The notes beneath the pieces were generated by a model that did no database searches, had not been told where the DNA came from, and saw nothing but the letters and a program-made list of their open reading frames with translations. From positions 992,001-1,056,000 of the forward strand of contig JAZGUH010000195.1 in NCBI GenBank assembly GCA_037893225.1: DNA of 64,000 nt, given 5' to 3'. This document shows positions 11,054-21,186 of the stretch, one piece after another (within the stretch, counting starts at the first letter, position 1; each line of letters begins with the position of its first letter). The DNA is from Hippasteria phrygiana (lineage: Eukaryota; Echinodermata; Asteroidea; Valvatida; Goniasteridae). Both the position numbers and the translations under genes were made by a program.

Positions 11054-11849
11054 GGTAAGCACTTATCCAGAACCACCAAAATGACATCGTCGCGCGCACT
11101 CGCGTCTTGTGCCTAACAAAATAGACGAATCCGGCGACCAAAATTAGAAGCATTTACTGCGGTGGCATCACGCTCGCGTGCGTATTTTACGCACGCGCTC
11201 GATGCAGCTTCGACCAACAGGGTGTTTACAACTTGCCAAAATGCGCGCGCGACTGAAATTAAAGAACGCGCGCGCGACTGAAATTAAAGAACGCGCGCAA
11301 CCTGCACGCGAGCGCGGCACCACTGTAAAAATGGCGTCGGCGAATTCCTGTATTCAATAAGGCTTTATTAAAACTGACAAAAGGAAGTCCGAAGCCTAAT
11401 TTGCCTCGAGTGTGCGCCACGTACAAGAGGGTATGTAACTTTGTTTTTTGTCCTTTTCATGTTGAGATAAATGACGCTTCGTTGATGCTCAACCATGTCA
11501 ACCATTCTGAGAACCCATGAACTACACGTAGTTTGCCGCCTTTTTCACGATTTTACAATCAAGCTAATCAATCTAGTACCAAAGAGCCTATGCTGTGAAT
11601 TCGACGAAGATGTGAAGTTTAAGAATTGCCATCAGACTACTACGTGCCCAGAATACATCGCTCACAGGGAGCCTAATTTGCATGCGTATCTAAAAATATT
11701 GGATATTTAAATGATCCCATACCAGGGTGAGAGAGCAGCTGTGGTGTCGGTGAGGGCGCTGCTCGACACCATGGGAACGAGGTTGGGCCTAGTGCATTTT
11801 CAGTAATACATTACGATGTCATTTTGGTGGTTCTGGATAAGTGCTTACC
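11054..11849. mobile_element. Non-autonomous DNA transposon with perfect 37-bp inverted ends
   Basis: Bases 11054-11090 (beginning GGTAAGCACTTATCCAGAAC) are the exact reverse complement of 11813-11849. The 796-bp interior has GCGC-rich DNA, a duplicated block near 11240-11296 and a 71-codon open frame (11495-11710) of no recognised family. No clear target duplication was found. Identical ends suggest a fairly recent insertion, and it sits about 300 bp upstream of the QSOX start codon. Confidence 0.8.
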
Positions 11850-11879
11850 ATTTTTCAGGGGGAGATTTTACAAGATTCC

Positions 11880-11980
11880 CAAGACGTTGTTACTGGCGGT
11901 TTGTGGCTATTAATAGTTTGTCGTTATAACGCCCTCTCGCGGCGGCCGGTTATCGCGTATATATACGTAACAACGTCTTG
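11880..11980. mobile_element. MITE, CAAGACGTT family, copy 2
   Basis: A 101-bp element with inverted ends CAAGACGTTGTTAC / GTAACAACGTCTTG and the same trailing AACCAAGACTAG as copy 1. The two copies bracket the 796-bp element. Confidence 0.55.
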
Positions 11981-12160
11981 AACCAAGACTAGCCAACTAT
12001 GTACGCCTGCGCACCGCGCATGTACAAATTGCATAATTCATATTCCAGTATGACCTCCTCTGCAATAAGATATTGACGTAGCATAAATTATGATAAGTGT
12101 CATTCCTCGCCTCCGGGTCCGGGTGGGTGTGATACTGGCGCTACCCATTTTTTTTATAAA

Positions 12161-12166
12161 ATGTAA
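12161..12166 (+). promoter_or_regulatory. Start-stop upstream ORF overlapping the QSOX ATG
   Basis: ATG at 12161-12163 is followed at once by TAA (12164-12166), whose last A is the first base of the QSOX ATG. If the mRNA 5' end lies upstream, ribosomes could pause or reinitiate here. The sequence is certain; whether it is transcribed is not known. Confidence 0.45.
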
Positions 12167-12436
12167 TGATGGAAGCTCAAATCTGTGTGCGAACATGGCT
12201 CACATTATCCTTGACAGTAATCACAAGTGAAATTTTGTTGTGTTTTCCTGCCAATGTTCCTGTTCGCAGTACATTGTATGATGCTTCTGACTATGTTTTT
12301 ACACTTGACAAAGACACTTTGAAAGACGTAGTTTATGACTCGGAACAAGATTGGTTTGTTCAGTTTTACTCCAGTTGGTGTGGCCACTGTGTACACTTTG
12401 CTCCAACTTGGAAGGCATTTGCAGGAGATGTTAGAG
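12166..12436 (+). CDS. QSOX1: QSOX exon 1 (signal peptide and CGHC of thioredoxin domain 1)
   Basis: First coding exon of a quiescin sulfhydryl oxidase, a secretory-pathway flavoenzyme that oxidises cysteine thiols to disulfides and passes electrons to oxygen. It encodes about 90 residues. A hydrophobic segment (residues 10-27) is a likely signal peptide. A thioredoxin fold follows, with FYSSWCGHCVHFAPTWKAF; the redox pair CGHC is at residues 72-75, as in known QSOX proteins. The exon ends after the first base of a codon at a GTCAGT donor. An in-frame second ATG at 12169 has a stronger initiation context (A at -3, G at +4). CpG-rich DNA lies upstream but no TATA box is convincing. The 1/2 paralogue number is uncertain. 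Confidence 0.9.
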
Positions 12437-12465
12437 GTCAGTGAACACCAGTTGTGTGGATCGTA

Positions 12466-12527
12466 GCCCCACTAGTATAGTGTGGCCCTAGCGCAGCATA
12501 CAGGGCCACACTAGTGCAGTAGTGGGG
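12466..12527. repeat. Hairpin 30 bases downstream of QSOX exon 1
   Basis: GCCCCACTA...GTGTGGCCC on the left arm pairs with GGGCCACAC...TAGTGGGGC on the right, with a few bulged bases and a loop of about 14 bases. It begins 30 bases after the splice donor. It could be a tiny fold-back element or a structured pre-mRNA segment; its size also fits a small-RNA precursor. There is no evidence of function. Confidence 0.7.
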
Positions 12528-12965
12528 CATGGACCGCTGCTTATGATTGACCAGTCCAGCTTGACTCTTGACAACTTGGTGGGGGTTGGCTGTTGTGCGT
12601 TGAGCATGTTGAGACGATTTGATATATTGTTATGAACTTAATGTACCGTCTATGGAGGAATTATTCAAACTTGGACCCTTTATTGCCTTTTTTAACATTT
12701 GGACATGATCTGGCGATCCAAGGCCTTACGTCTTACTGCGATTTTCTATTCATTAATTAAATACGTCTAAAATCCCAACAAAAACATCCGAATTCAACCT
12801 TACAATGGCCACCAAAATACTAGATACGCCACCTGAGGAACAAGTGGAGTTGGGTCATTCCATGTCAATTCAACATGCTTTTAGACCTGACCGTCACGGA
12901 TTGAAACGAAATTCGGTGTGTTGAGAAACCCCCAGAACCAAATTTGTTTTGGGACTTTTTGGACT
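12528..12965. other. Intronic stretch
   Basis: No gene. Around 12936-12970 the sequence (CAAATTTG, then GACTTTTTGGACTTATC) resembles the 5' end of the TTAA/THAP elements, so the element truncated at 15 kb may once have begun here. Confidence 0.4.
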
Positions 12966-13412
12966 TATCAGGTCAACTCGGACCCAAACCAACTCGGACC
13001 CATACCAACTCGGACCTACGACCAACTTGGACCCACGACCAACTCGGACCCACGACCAACTCGGACCCACGACCAACTCGGACCCACGACCAACTCGGAC
13101 CCACGACCAACTCGGACCCACGACCAACTCGGACCCACGACCAACTCGGACCCACGGCCAACTCGGACCCACGGCCAACTCGGACCCACGGCCAACTCGG
13201 ACCCACGGCCAACTCGGACCCACGGCCAACTCGGACCCACGGCCAACTCGGACCCACGGCCAACTCGGACCCACGGCCAACTCGGACCCACGGCCAACTC
13301 GGACCCACGGCCAACTCGGACCCACGGCCAACTCGGACCCACGACCAACTCGGACCCGAATCCAACTCGGACCCACAACCAACTCGGACCCACAACCAAC
13401 TCGGACACAAGC
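12966..13412. repeat. 17-bp satellite array, forward
   Basis: About 26 tandem copies of a 17-bp unit, CCCACGACCAACTCGGA, with a middle block of CCCACGGCCAACTCGGA and edge variants (CATA, AATC, CAACC). As 17 is not a multiple of three and the unit lacks stops, all six frames stay open and read as the same 17-residue peptide cycle. These frames are artefacts of the repeat. The variants occur in blocks, which suggests local expansion. Confidence 0.95.
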
Positions 13413-14022
13413 ATGACCAAGTCGGACCCAACAAAGATTGAATCAGCATCGCGTTTTGTTGTGTTTATTGGGAGGGGGCGTAATCATACATGCAGACTGT
13501 GTTACGATTTTGAGTCAATGTGATGGAACTTTTGTTTCAGGGCCTTGGTTAACTGATTGTTCATTTTGGTTGAACTTTTTGTTCTTTACAAGACGAAGTG
13601 CTTTTTAAATTTTGAAAATAGCAAGAAAGAAAGAAAGAACCGGTGTGTGCAGGCAAAATTCAAGGAATGATCAGTTTATCTTATTATTTTGATCATCTCA
13701 GGAAATAGCCGCAGTGAGTCAAAATTCGTTTAGGGGGTAGGGAGGGTGGGGGTTGTTAATAAAGGCATCAACAAAATCTCTCTTTCCATTCTTTTTTTAT
13801 TTGTGGGAAAGGTTTGAGGAAGAAAGATTCTGTTGAGCAAAGTCTCATTATCCGTTTTTACGTAAGTGACTGGTCTCGCATAAATTGTTTTTGTATATTT
13901 ACGAATAGGTTGGTGGGTATGCCAGCCGTGGGGATGTGGAATACGCTTTGAGGGAGTCAGTTTTAGCCACTATTTCTGCAAGATGACCAAGTCGGACCCA
14001 ACAAAGATTGAATCAGCATCGC
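13413..14022. repeat. 40-bp direct repeats flanking 530 bp of unique DNA
   Basis: Bases 13413-13452 and 13983-14022 (both starting ATGACCAAGTCGGACCCAAC) are identical over 40 bp. The segment between is unique non-coding DNA. The repeat itself contains a diverged satellite unit. It may be a tandem duplication relic or the edge of a composite repeat. Confidence 0.7.
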
Positions 14023-14816
14023 AAACCCGTACTACAGCTGTCCGTGTTTTCGGAATCTTTACTGCATACGCTCGTTTCCAGTAAAAAAAAAAATCCGGAA
14101 CGAACGGTAGGCCTAGTGCAGTGCTGGTTGAACTTACGCAGGTTCGCATTCGCGCATTTGTGATTGGGATAAAATTAGAACTTTTCAGCATAAAATTTGT
14201 TTCCCAGTTCACAGATGGTGACATTATAATATCAAATGTTCTTGAATAATAATTCGGACAAGTTTATTGATTTTAAACATATTAAGTGCTTTTACAACAT
14301 TATTCCAACGTTTACTGATTCTTTCATGGAACTTGACATTTCTACTTACAAAACATAATAGGTTTCAGAACACAGCAAAAACAAACAGGTGGTAATATTT
14401 TAATGACGTTTTTTATATTACTTTAGCCAACTTTGAAACATCAGGCTTGAGGATTGTGTAAGTCAGAACTTTGCCGCAATTTTCTTCTCAGTCGATCCTA
14501 TTTAGTTGCTGATTGGATTAAATAATTGTTCCAGTTTTGTTATGAATTTCTGGATTTCAGGCTGTGTATTTTATTTAAGTCTTTTTCTTCTGCGAGGTGA
14601 TTCCTGAACTTTGTTACCGGGTACATATTTTATGGCTACATAGGTTTATAGTTTTTAATCGGTTGAAAAAAGAAAAAAAAACATCGTAAAAACAAACAGG
14701 AGATAATATTTATACCATGGAGGTACTACCTCCATGTTCATAACATAGGGGCCTAACTGAATAAGATTTGGAGATTTTTAAAAAAAATGAAAGAATGAAT
14801 AAAAGTAATTTGCACA
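14023..14816. other. Intronic stretch
   Basis: AT-rich non-coding DNA between the two satellite arrays. Nothing recognised. Confidence 0.5.
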
Positions 14817-15055
14817 ATGGGTCCGAGTTGGTCATCGTTGGGTCCGAGTTGGTCATCGTTGGGTCCGAGTTGGTCATCGTTGGGTCTGAGTTGGTCATCG
14901 TTGGGTCCGAGTTGGTCATCGTTGGGTCCGAGTTGGTTGTGGGTCCGAGTTGGTTGTGGGTCCGAGTTGGTTGTGGGTCCGAGTTGGTTGTGGGTCCGAG
15001 TTGGTTGTGGGTCCGAGTTGGTTGTGGGTCCGAGTTGGTTGTGGGTCCGAGTTGA
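14817..15055. repeat. 17/20-bp satellite array, inverted orientation
   Basis: Six copies of a 20-bp unit (GGTCCGAGTTGGTCATCGTT) are followed by about eight copies of the 17-bp unit GGTCCGAGTTGGTTGTG, the reverse complement of the unit at 13.0-13.4 kb. The array joins directly onto the truncated TTAA/THAP element at about 15056. Confidence 0.95.
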
Positions 15056-15979
15056 CTCGAAACCCCCAAAACTAATGTAACCAGTTTCATGATTCTGAAA
15101 AAACAAAAAAAATGTTTTTGAGCCTTTTCCTTCTGAGCCAATTTGACTCGATTCAGAAAAGGCCGAGGTCAACTGCGTGCCGTATCGCGCGAGTGATGAC
15201 ATATACATGTAGAAACGTATGACGTCACTGTATTATTACACGACAATGTTTTATGTAGAGTCTGTACGTATTTTTTTGTCTAAGGCTAGTATTACTTGCT
15301 GAGCTTTTTGCACATGATTCAGGTGTAACACTACGGTAAACATATTTTAAAGTGTTGACATCTTTGTGAGACACATTTAGAATTGGGGTTGTAGGCTTGT
15401 TCTTGCTGAAAATCTAGTTATGAGTCATACTTTCCTTTGTTTGCAGTCGGCTTTTATTGAGACCTGCGCGGTGAGTTGTGTGTGAGCTGATGCTATACTC
15501 TAGTCTGGCGACTTTGCTTATAAGGACCCGAACCTTTTCAGAACTATACACACAATTTCTGTTATAAGGTACCAGACTCAATCGCACGCAACCTATTTAC
15601 GGTCGGGGCTCTGGCTGCTCGAGCCGGCAACTGCATGAACGTCGTCGTGGTCTGGTGAGCGTGAGTCAGGGACAGGATTGGAATGCTCGGTGCCTTTAGA
15701 GTTAGAATGGCTCCAGCCTTCAAACGGAATAGTGCCTTCAAACCCAGCTGACTTTTCATACTAACACTATCATCAATACAGTCTTTGGCGAAATGTTCTG
15801 CACAAAAAGGTGCACATATTTTCGACCATTTCGACAGCCGAAAATCAGATCTTGTATTGTCTACAAAGCGGACCCACTGTCGCCTTTGAACTCCATTCAG
15901 CACTGGGAATCGCAGGAAGGTTAGGTCAGGGTTTTTGTCGCTGTTCCTCGTGCAACCCCCAATTACACACGATCGAGGC
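15056..15979. mobile_element. Kolobok-like TTAA/THAP element (copy 2, truncated)
   Basis: Matches 4455-5420 of copy 1 with many substitutions and small indels. The left end is replaced by the satellite array and the right end breaks at about 15979, just before where the THAP start codon would be, at the junction with the Polinton remnant. Neither TTAA flank remains. Confidence 0.75.
15562..15978 (-). pseudogene. THAP-domain protein remnant
   Basis: Degraded relative of the THAP frame at 5074-5421. The start codon is missing and an extra nine bases add residues before CAEHF (ICAPFCAEHF). The frame is open only from about residue 25 of the intact copy, and the AVPTIF-like motif has changed to AGAILTL. 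Confidence 0.65.
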
Positions 15980-17312
15980 TATACGAGATGGAAAAAGATC
16001 CACACTTATAAAATTCCTCTTGGAAACCCTACTGGACGTCACGAAGAATACGTCAGACGCGATTATTTGACGGCTATTAAGAAAAACGAAGGTCTTTTCA
16101 AGAATTTAAACAAAAAATCGAAGCAAGAACTAGAAAGAATCGTCAACGTTAAAAACATACTTCTCGGAAACCCTCTGGGAAAAGGGGGCAGCATACGAAA
16201 ACAGATTATATAAAATCAATCAAACTATATCGAAAGCCTATCCATTTCATAATCGTACAAGACGAATTTCAACATGTAGATTTCGTCGAAACAACCCCGA
16301 GGCAATTCAGAAATAATTTACGTAATTACGAGTTGGAGATTTACCAAAATAACGACCCCTTGGAATTTTTCAAAGAAACAAAACCAAAAATCATGCACCA
16401 ATTAAATGACCTTCAAAGGGAAATTAATTATTTTAAATTTCAGCTCGCGTTAAAAGTCACGATGAGAAAAGATACCGACGAGGGTTACTTAAAAGATACA
16501 TCGTTGTTTCGTAGCGATCAATCGATCGTATTAACACAAGACGCTATAGAAGGACTCGTGCAACAGCAAATTGATGAGATAATCGAGCAAATTGAAAATT
16601 TCCAACGTAATGGAAGTGGCTGGACCATTCACGAGTTAAACGTACTTAATTATATCAACATTTCTAGATATCAACCCAAGAGGGGTAGTTCTTACATTCA
16701 ATTACCCAAATGCATTGCCGATAAAAAGGCAGTCATCAACGTAAAAAACAAAGACCAACAATGCGTCAGGTGGGCGCTAAGAGCGGATCTGGGATTATTT
16801 AAACCCGATGTGAAAGAACAAATTGATTGAAATCCCGACTATAAAATTCACTACGTTAAGACTTTTATCTACAAAGAAAACGACGGTCTCAATTTTGCCA
16901 ACGTATCGTTTCCAACCCCCATCACGGACATTGACAAGATTGAAAAACAAAATAATCTCTACAATGTTTTTGGATACGACGAGAAAGACAAAATTTTTCC
17001 TCTGAGAATAACGCCTACCCAACAAGACCCAGTCATCAATCTATTGTTTTTTTCGAAAGAAGAAAAAGATCACTACTGTTGGATAAAGAACCTCGATCGC
17101 TTGTTGTCCAACGAAACCAAACACAAATAACGCAAATGGTTTTGTACGTGGTGTATGCAGCATTTTAGCCAAAAAGCCTTTTTAGCGACAGACTGGCTAA
17201 AATTAAATTACCGGATCGAGAAAACAATATTTGCAAGTTTAAACATTTTGGCAAAAAGCAACCCGTGCCTTTCGTGATATACGCCGACTTTGAAAGTATA
17301 ATCTGCCCAATC
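15980..17312 (+). pseudogene. Polinton-type protein-primed DNA polymerase B, N-terminal fragment
   Basis: Several frames on the plus strand match the N-terminal region of Polinton/Maverick PolB, the polymerase that replicates these large virus-like elements. Landmarks are GSSYIQLPKCIADKKAVIN in the open segment 16333-16830, SKEEKDHYCWIKNL near 17060, and an exonuclease I-type motif (FVIYADFES) near 17275-17301. Stops at 16213 and 16830 and further frame changes show decay. The exonuclease remainder and the whole palm domain are absent, as homology ends abruptly at about 17312. The left boundary abuts the truncated THAP element. Confidence 0.8.
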
Positions 17313-17850
17313 ACGTCTGAATCAGAAGCCAATGTTTTATTGGTCACCACGTCAAATTCGAGAGACAACCCCGAAATGTTATACTTGGTGTCGGCGTCCG
17401 TAGACTTGACTACGCTTTCATGATCGTTGAACGTAGTAAACTCGTACGTTAGTCTATCGTTGAGCGCCGATGGGTGAAACGGTTGATGGTCTTTCAGCAT
17501 TTCAAAATCTAGAGGAATGTAATATCTATTTTTATAAGCGTCGGCTACGGCTTTGTCTTTTCCTGAATTGGCAGCTTCTGACGCGTCACCCGCTCCGATT
17601 CGGATTTGTGTAATGTTGGGAGGTTCGATTCCTCGGTACGAATGTTCCGAATTTTTAGGTCGCCACATGTCTTTAAAAACGTTAAATATGTCCGCGTCGT
17701 AAAAATTCACAATCTCTTTACCTTCGAGGCATATTCTTATCTTTTTGATCAAATTTCGCCCCACGTTATTATATAGAGTTCTATTGTCATCAGCGCTGGC
17801 GCCTTCAGACTCCAAGTCAATATCGAAGCTGCATCGAGCGCGTGCGTTTC
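17313..17850 (-). pseudogene. Polinton major capsid protein fragment (antisense to PolB)
   Basis: The minus-strand frame (17815 to about 17313, with non-homologous residues further on) resembles the N-terminal part of the double-jelly-roll major capsid protein of Polintons: TLYNNVGRNLIKKIRICLEG, then FKDMWRPKNSEH and RYYIPLDFEM. The protein would build the virion shell of a polintovirus. It lies head-on against the PolB fragment with no spacer, an arrangement not expected in an intact element. Only about 170-200 residues remain. Confidence 0.7.
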
Positions 17851-17985
17851 CTATTGTTCCTTTAATATAAAATTATAACCCAACCCCATAGACTAAGCAC
17901 GTACTTCTACTTGCGAGGACCGATTTCAACAAAAGACTTGACTTGCGAGGACTGAAAGGTTTCATGGTATTTCCTTTCTCATGTT
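17851..17985. repeat. Partial MITE, TCCGAGGACAA family, copy 1
   Basis: Shares CCCATAGACTAAGCACGTA and GAGGACCGATTTCAACAAAA with the fuller copies at 40297-40510 and 63110-63330, but both terminal TCCGAGGACAA motifs are lost. Confidence 0.6.
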
Positions 17986-18117
17986 GAGGATACATTTTGT
18001 ATGCAAGTGGTGCCTAAAATGATAATTTTATGCTTGGAAAATACATAAATGTATACATCTTTATCTACACATATACATGTATATACATTGGTTTATTTAT
18101 ATTTCTTTTGTTTTTAG

Positions 18118-18218
18118 GTTGGCAAAGAATTGCCAAAGTAGCAGCCTTCAATTGTGCTGACGAACAGAACTCAAAGATCTGCAGTGAATATATTGATGAA
18201 GGTTTTCCAACATTACGG
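18118..18218 (+). CDS. QSOX1: QSOX exon 2 (thioredoxin domain 1, middle)
   Basis: The 101-bp exon follows a pyrimidine-rich TTTTGTTTTTAG acceptor and ends at a GTAAGT donor. With the one base left from exon 1 it encodes GWQRIAKVAAFNCADEQNSK and then ICSEYIDEGFPTLR. The cysteines in NCAD and ICSEY match the conserved non-catalytic pair of the first thioredoxin domain, and GFPTLR contains the cis-proline segment that faces the CGHC active site. It ends in phase 0. Confidence 0.9.
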
Positions 18219-18382
18219 GTAAGTTGATTAAGTACATTTTGTATGTTCCTTTACCCTTGTACATGTACTTTTTGCGTCACTTGGAATGCTGCTCTCCAGT
18301 TAGAGTGCATTGAATGAAGCTTATCAGCCAAAGACATTTCCAAACTTGAGCTGGAGTGTCTTGAATGGAAAATCTGCCTGTC

Positions 18383-18550
18383 AGTGAGTCAGTGTTGTAC
18401 ATAGTCGAGTACATTTCCATGATTATGAGTACTTTTGCATTCGAGTATAGTACGACTACATGTACTTCACCCCGAGTACGAGTCCATTGGAATTTTTTCA
18501 TGTGTGTACGAGTACATTTTTATGAGTACGAGTACTTTCTACCAGTAAAA
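18383..18550. repeat. GAGTACGAGTACAT-type repeat, copy 1
   Basis: Diverged clusters of GAGTAC / ACGAGTACTT start next to CAGTGTTGTACAT. A second cluster at 23780-23900 ends with ACTACAACACTG, the inverted counterpart. This may be one MITE family with a CAGTGTTGTA end. Confidence 0.5.
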
Positions 18551-18799
18551 GCCGAAGTGTTTTGTTAAAAACAGCAAAGAAAAGAGAGAATCCTTCATAC
18601 TTGAAAACAAAGACAAACTCTAATATAAAACACATGCTAACATGATGCTGACACTGACTTGCATGGTATGATTTCCATTAAACAAATTTTAAGCAAACTT
18701 TCACTTGACTACAGACTGGAAACAAAGTTTTGATAATGGTGTAAATCTAATTTAGACATTGATTTGCAAACCTGCGTATTGCAAACAGTCTAATGAATG

Positions 18800-18960
18800 T
18801 TAACCCCAATTCTCCTCAATCCTCCAAAATCCTCATGGTGGTTTTTGGAGGATTTCAAGTTGGAGGATTGAGGATGAATGGTGATTGAAGCACAGGAGGA
18901 TTGAGGAGGATTGAGGATGAATGGTGATTGAAGCACAGGAGGATTTTTGAGGATTAAGGA
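18800..18960. repeat. GAGGATT minisatellite
   Basis: Two copies of a unit of about 40 bp (containing GAGGATGAATGGTGATTGAA) sit within a run of GGAGGATTGAGG words. Confidence 0.7.
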
Positions 18961-19099
18961 TGGTTCCTAGCAATAAGGGCCTGGGGGTTAGGGTTAATGT
19001 GAGATGTGAATTCCTATACACTTCACCTCTTCCCCTTTTTGAATTTGTCATGTGAACAACTGGGAAGTGTAATAGTGAGTGGCCATGTTTGTTTGAAAC

Positions 19100-19220
19100 T
19101 TCAGATATATTACAGGGTTCGTACGGGTCATGGAAAACCTGGAAAGTCAGGGAATTTTGCTTTTGCATTTTCCAGGCCTTGAAAGTCATGGAAAAGGGTC
19201 AACTTTTTTAAATGTCATGG
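19100..19220. repeat. GTCATGGAAA dispersed repeat
   Basis: Repeated words GTCATGGAAA and CTGGAAAGTCA around TTCGTACGGGTCATGG. This pattern resembles a dispersed non-coding repeat common in invertebrate genomes. No ends could be fixed. Confidence 0.45.
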
Positions 19221-19575
19221 AAAGTCATGGAATTTCAAAACTTATTAAAACAAGATTTTTGTCTGATGAAAAAGTAGATGAAAACAGCACGTAAAAATTA
19301 TCGCGAACGTAGTTTTAATCTCTTTCATCAGTTGTAAATAGAGTGTTTCTACGGTAGAAACACTGAGGTCTACAATGATCGGAGCCTTTTCCGGCTGGAT
19401 AAAAGGTTAAAACATTGACCTGTGATATGCAAAAATTACCGCGCATGCGTCAGTGTGTGGTGTGCGCGTGCACCTGGCAGATGCAATGGTACCAGTGCCA
19501 TGTGTTTTATTCTTGTGTAGGTTGTGCGGTGGTACCATTGCCTGCGCCTATTGCTGGCCGGCCGGGTACGGGTAG
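19221..19575. other. Intronic stretch
   Basis: No gene. GC-richer near 19440-19570 and bounded on the right by the LINE tail. Confidence 0.4.
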
Positions 19576-19919
19576 GGATATTTATTTATTTATTTATTAC
19601 ATTTCTTTACCCAGGGTGTGCCCAAACAGTATAAAACTGGTTTCCATTGGGGCCCTGCATATTATTAGTTAAAACTGAATATTTACACATTCATACAACA
19701 TATTTAAACAAATACAGTAATGTTTACACAAATAGATATATTTTTGGTTAACTTTTCAACTCTTCAGAAGCCTATTGCTGATTTACGGGATGGGCGAAAA
19801 ACCCGCGAAAAAAAAAACCTTTTAGGGTGAAAAAAAACAAGGGGAAATTCCCATCCGGCTCTAAAGTATTTTGGCAACCAAGTTTATAACTCCGCAGATC
19901 AGCGTAAATGACAGAAATA

Positions 19920-21183
19920 TCACTGATAGATGGCTTTACGTAGCTCCGATTTAAATGTACTTAAGGAGTTTATGGTTCTCATTTGTTCAGGCAGATTATT
20001 CCATATACTGGCTCCACTCACAGCGAAACTTGTCACGTAGCATTCCTTTTTGGCGAAAGGAACTTTCAGTGCCATTTGGGTCGATTGTCGTGTTTCACGA
20101 ATCACTGTAAGTGGTGTGAACAGATTTGTCATGTACAAAGGAGTCATTTTGTTAAGGCTTTTGAAAACAAAGATAGCCTTTTTGGACTGAACTCTTTCTT
20201 TAAAAGGAATCCAATTTAGTCTGGCAAACATATCAGCTGAGGGGGTGAGGGAGGTACATTTAAGGATTATCCGTGCGGCTCTTTTGAGACATTTGTTGAG
20301 GGTATTGTCGTGAGATATGTACCTTCCTCCCCACACCGTACAGCAATACTCTAAAGATGGCATAACTAAACTTACAAAGAGTGTGTGCAGGCTGCTTTGG
20401 GGAACGTAATCACGAATTCTGTTTAACACACCCAATTTAGACGAAACAGTCTTCCTTACGTATTCAACATGTGTACCCCAACTTAATGTTTCATCAACAA
20501 CTACACCCAAGCATTTACAAGATTTCACTTTTTCGATAACCTTATCAGCAATGCACACGTTCAGGTCGACGTTGGATATTTTCTGCCTTGAACCAATAAG
20601 CATACATTTGGTTTTGTTGGCATTTAATGCTCGTTTGTTTCTTTGGCACCAGTTGTGAATACCAGCAAGAGCTACATTTAAGTTCCTTTCTATTTCGTTA
20701 ATACTAGAGGAGCTACAAGTTAACGTGGAGTCATCTGCATACATAAATAAGTTGCAATTTTGGGGTATACAGGATGGAAAATCACTACTATAAACAATGA
20801 ATAAAAGTGGCCCTAAGATCGACCCTTGTGGAACGCCTATGTCTATGGGCAAGACCTTCGATATTGTGCCCTTAATATTTACAGACTGACTACGACCGTC
20901 TAGGTACGACTTAAACCAATTAATTCCAGAAGATGACAAATTCAGCTTCTTCAATTTGCCTAGTAGGATTACATGATCCACACAATCAAAAGCTTTACTG
21001 AGATCTATGAACACACTACCTGTAACTTCACCTTGCTCCATAGCCTCAAAACACTTGTTTGTTAAATCGTGTAGAGTGCTTTCAGTTGAGTGCAAGGGTC
21101 TAAATCCCGATTGGCAACTAGGTATCAAATTGTTATCATCGAGGTAGCTATATACTGCCGAGTGCACCCATCTTTCTAGAATC
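19920..21183 (-). pseudogene. LINE reverse transcriptase half
   Basis: A continuous frame from the insertion site to a stop at 19920. It encodes the reverse-transcriptase palm: SGFRPLHSTESTLHDL, the first catalytic aspartate in FIDLSKAFDCVDH, the GVPQGSILGPLLF block and the catalytic FMYADDST. A C-terminal section ends ASIWNNLPEQMRTINSLSTF, usual in the CR1/L2/Daphne group. The enzyme copies its own RNA at nicked genomic sites. Within this half no stop or frameshift is seen, so the copy is fairly young; it is split from its start by the MITE. Confidence 0.85.
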
Positions 21184-21186
21184 TTA

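Larger units (their letters stand above)
12437..18117 (+). other. QSOX1: QSOX intron 1
   Basis: A 5.7-kb intron inferred from matching phases of exons 1 and 2 (phase 1). It holds a hairpin, two satellite arrays, a truncated TTAA/THAP element, a Polinton remnant and a MITE copy. Confidence 0.8.

Noticed and set aside
12166..12444. Protein disulfide isomerase instead of QSOX
   Set aside because: CGHC alone fits PDI, but exons 2-4 (NCADEQNSKIC, GFPTLR, HNGTG, DVTHLRHALIDHI) follow the QSOX pattern and not PDI.
12894..13523. Several long open frames on both strands, up to 201 codons
   Set aside because: They follow a stop-free 17-bp satellite; all frames are open for that reason.
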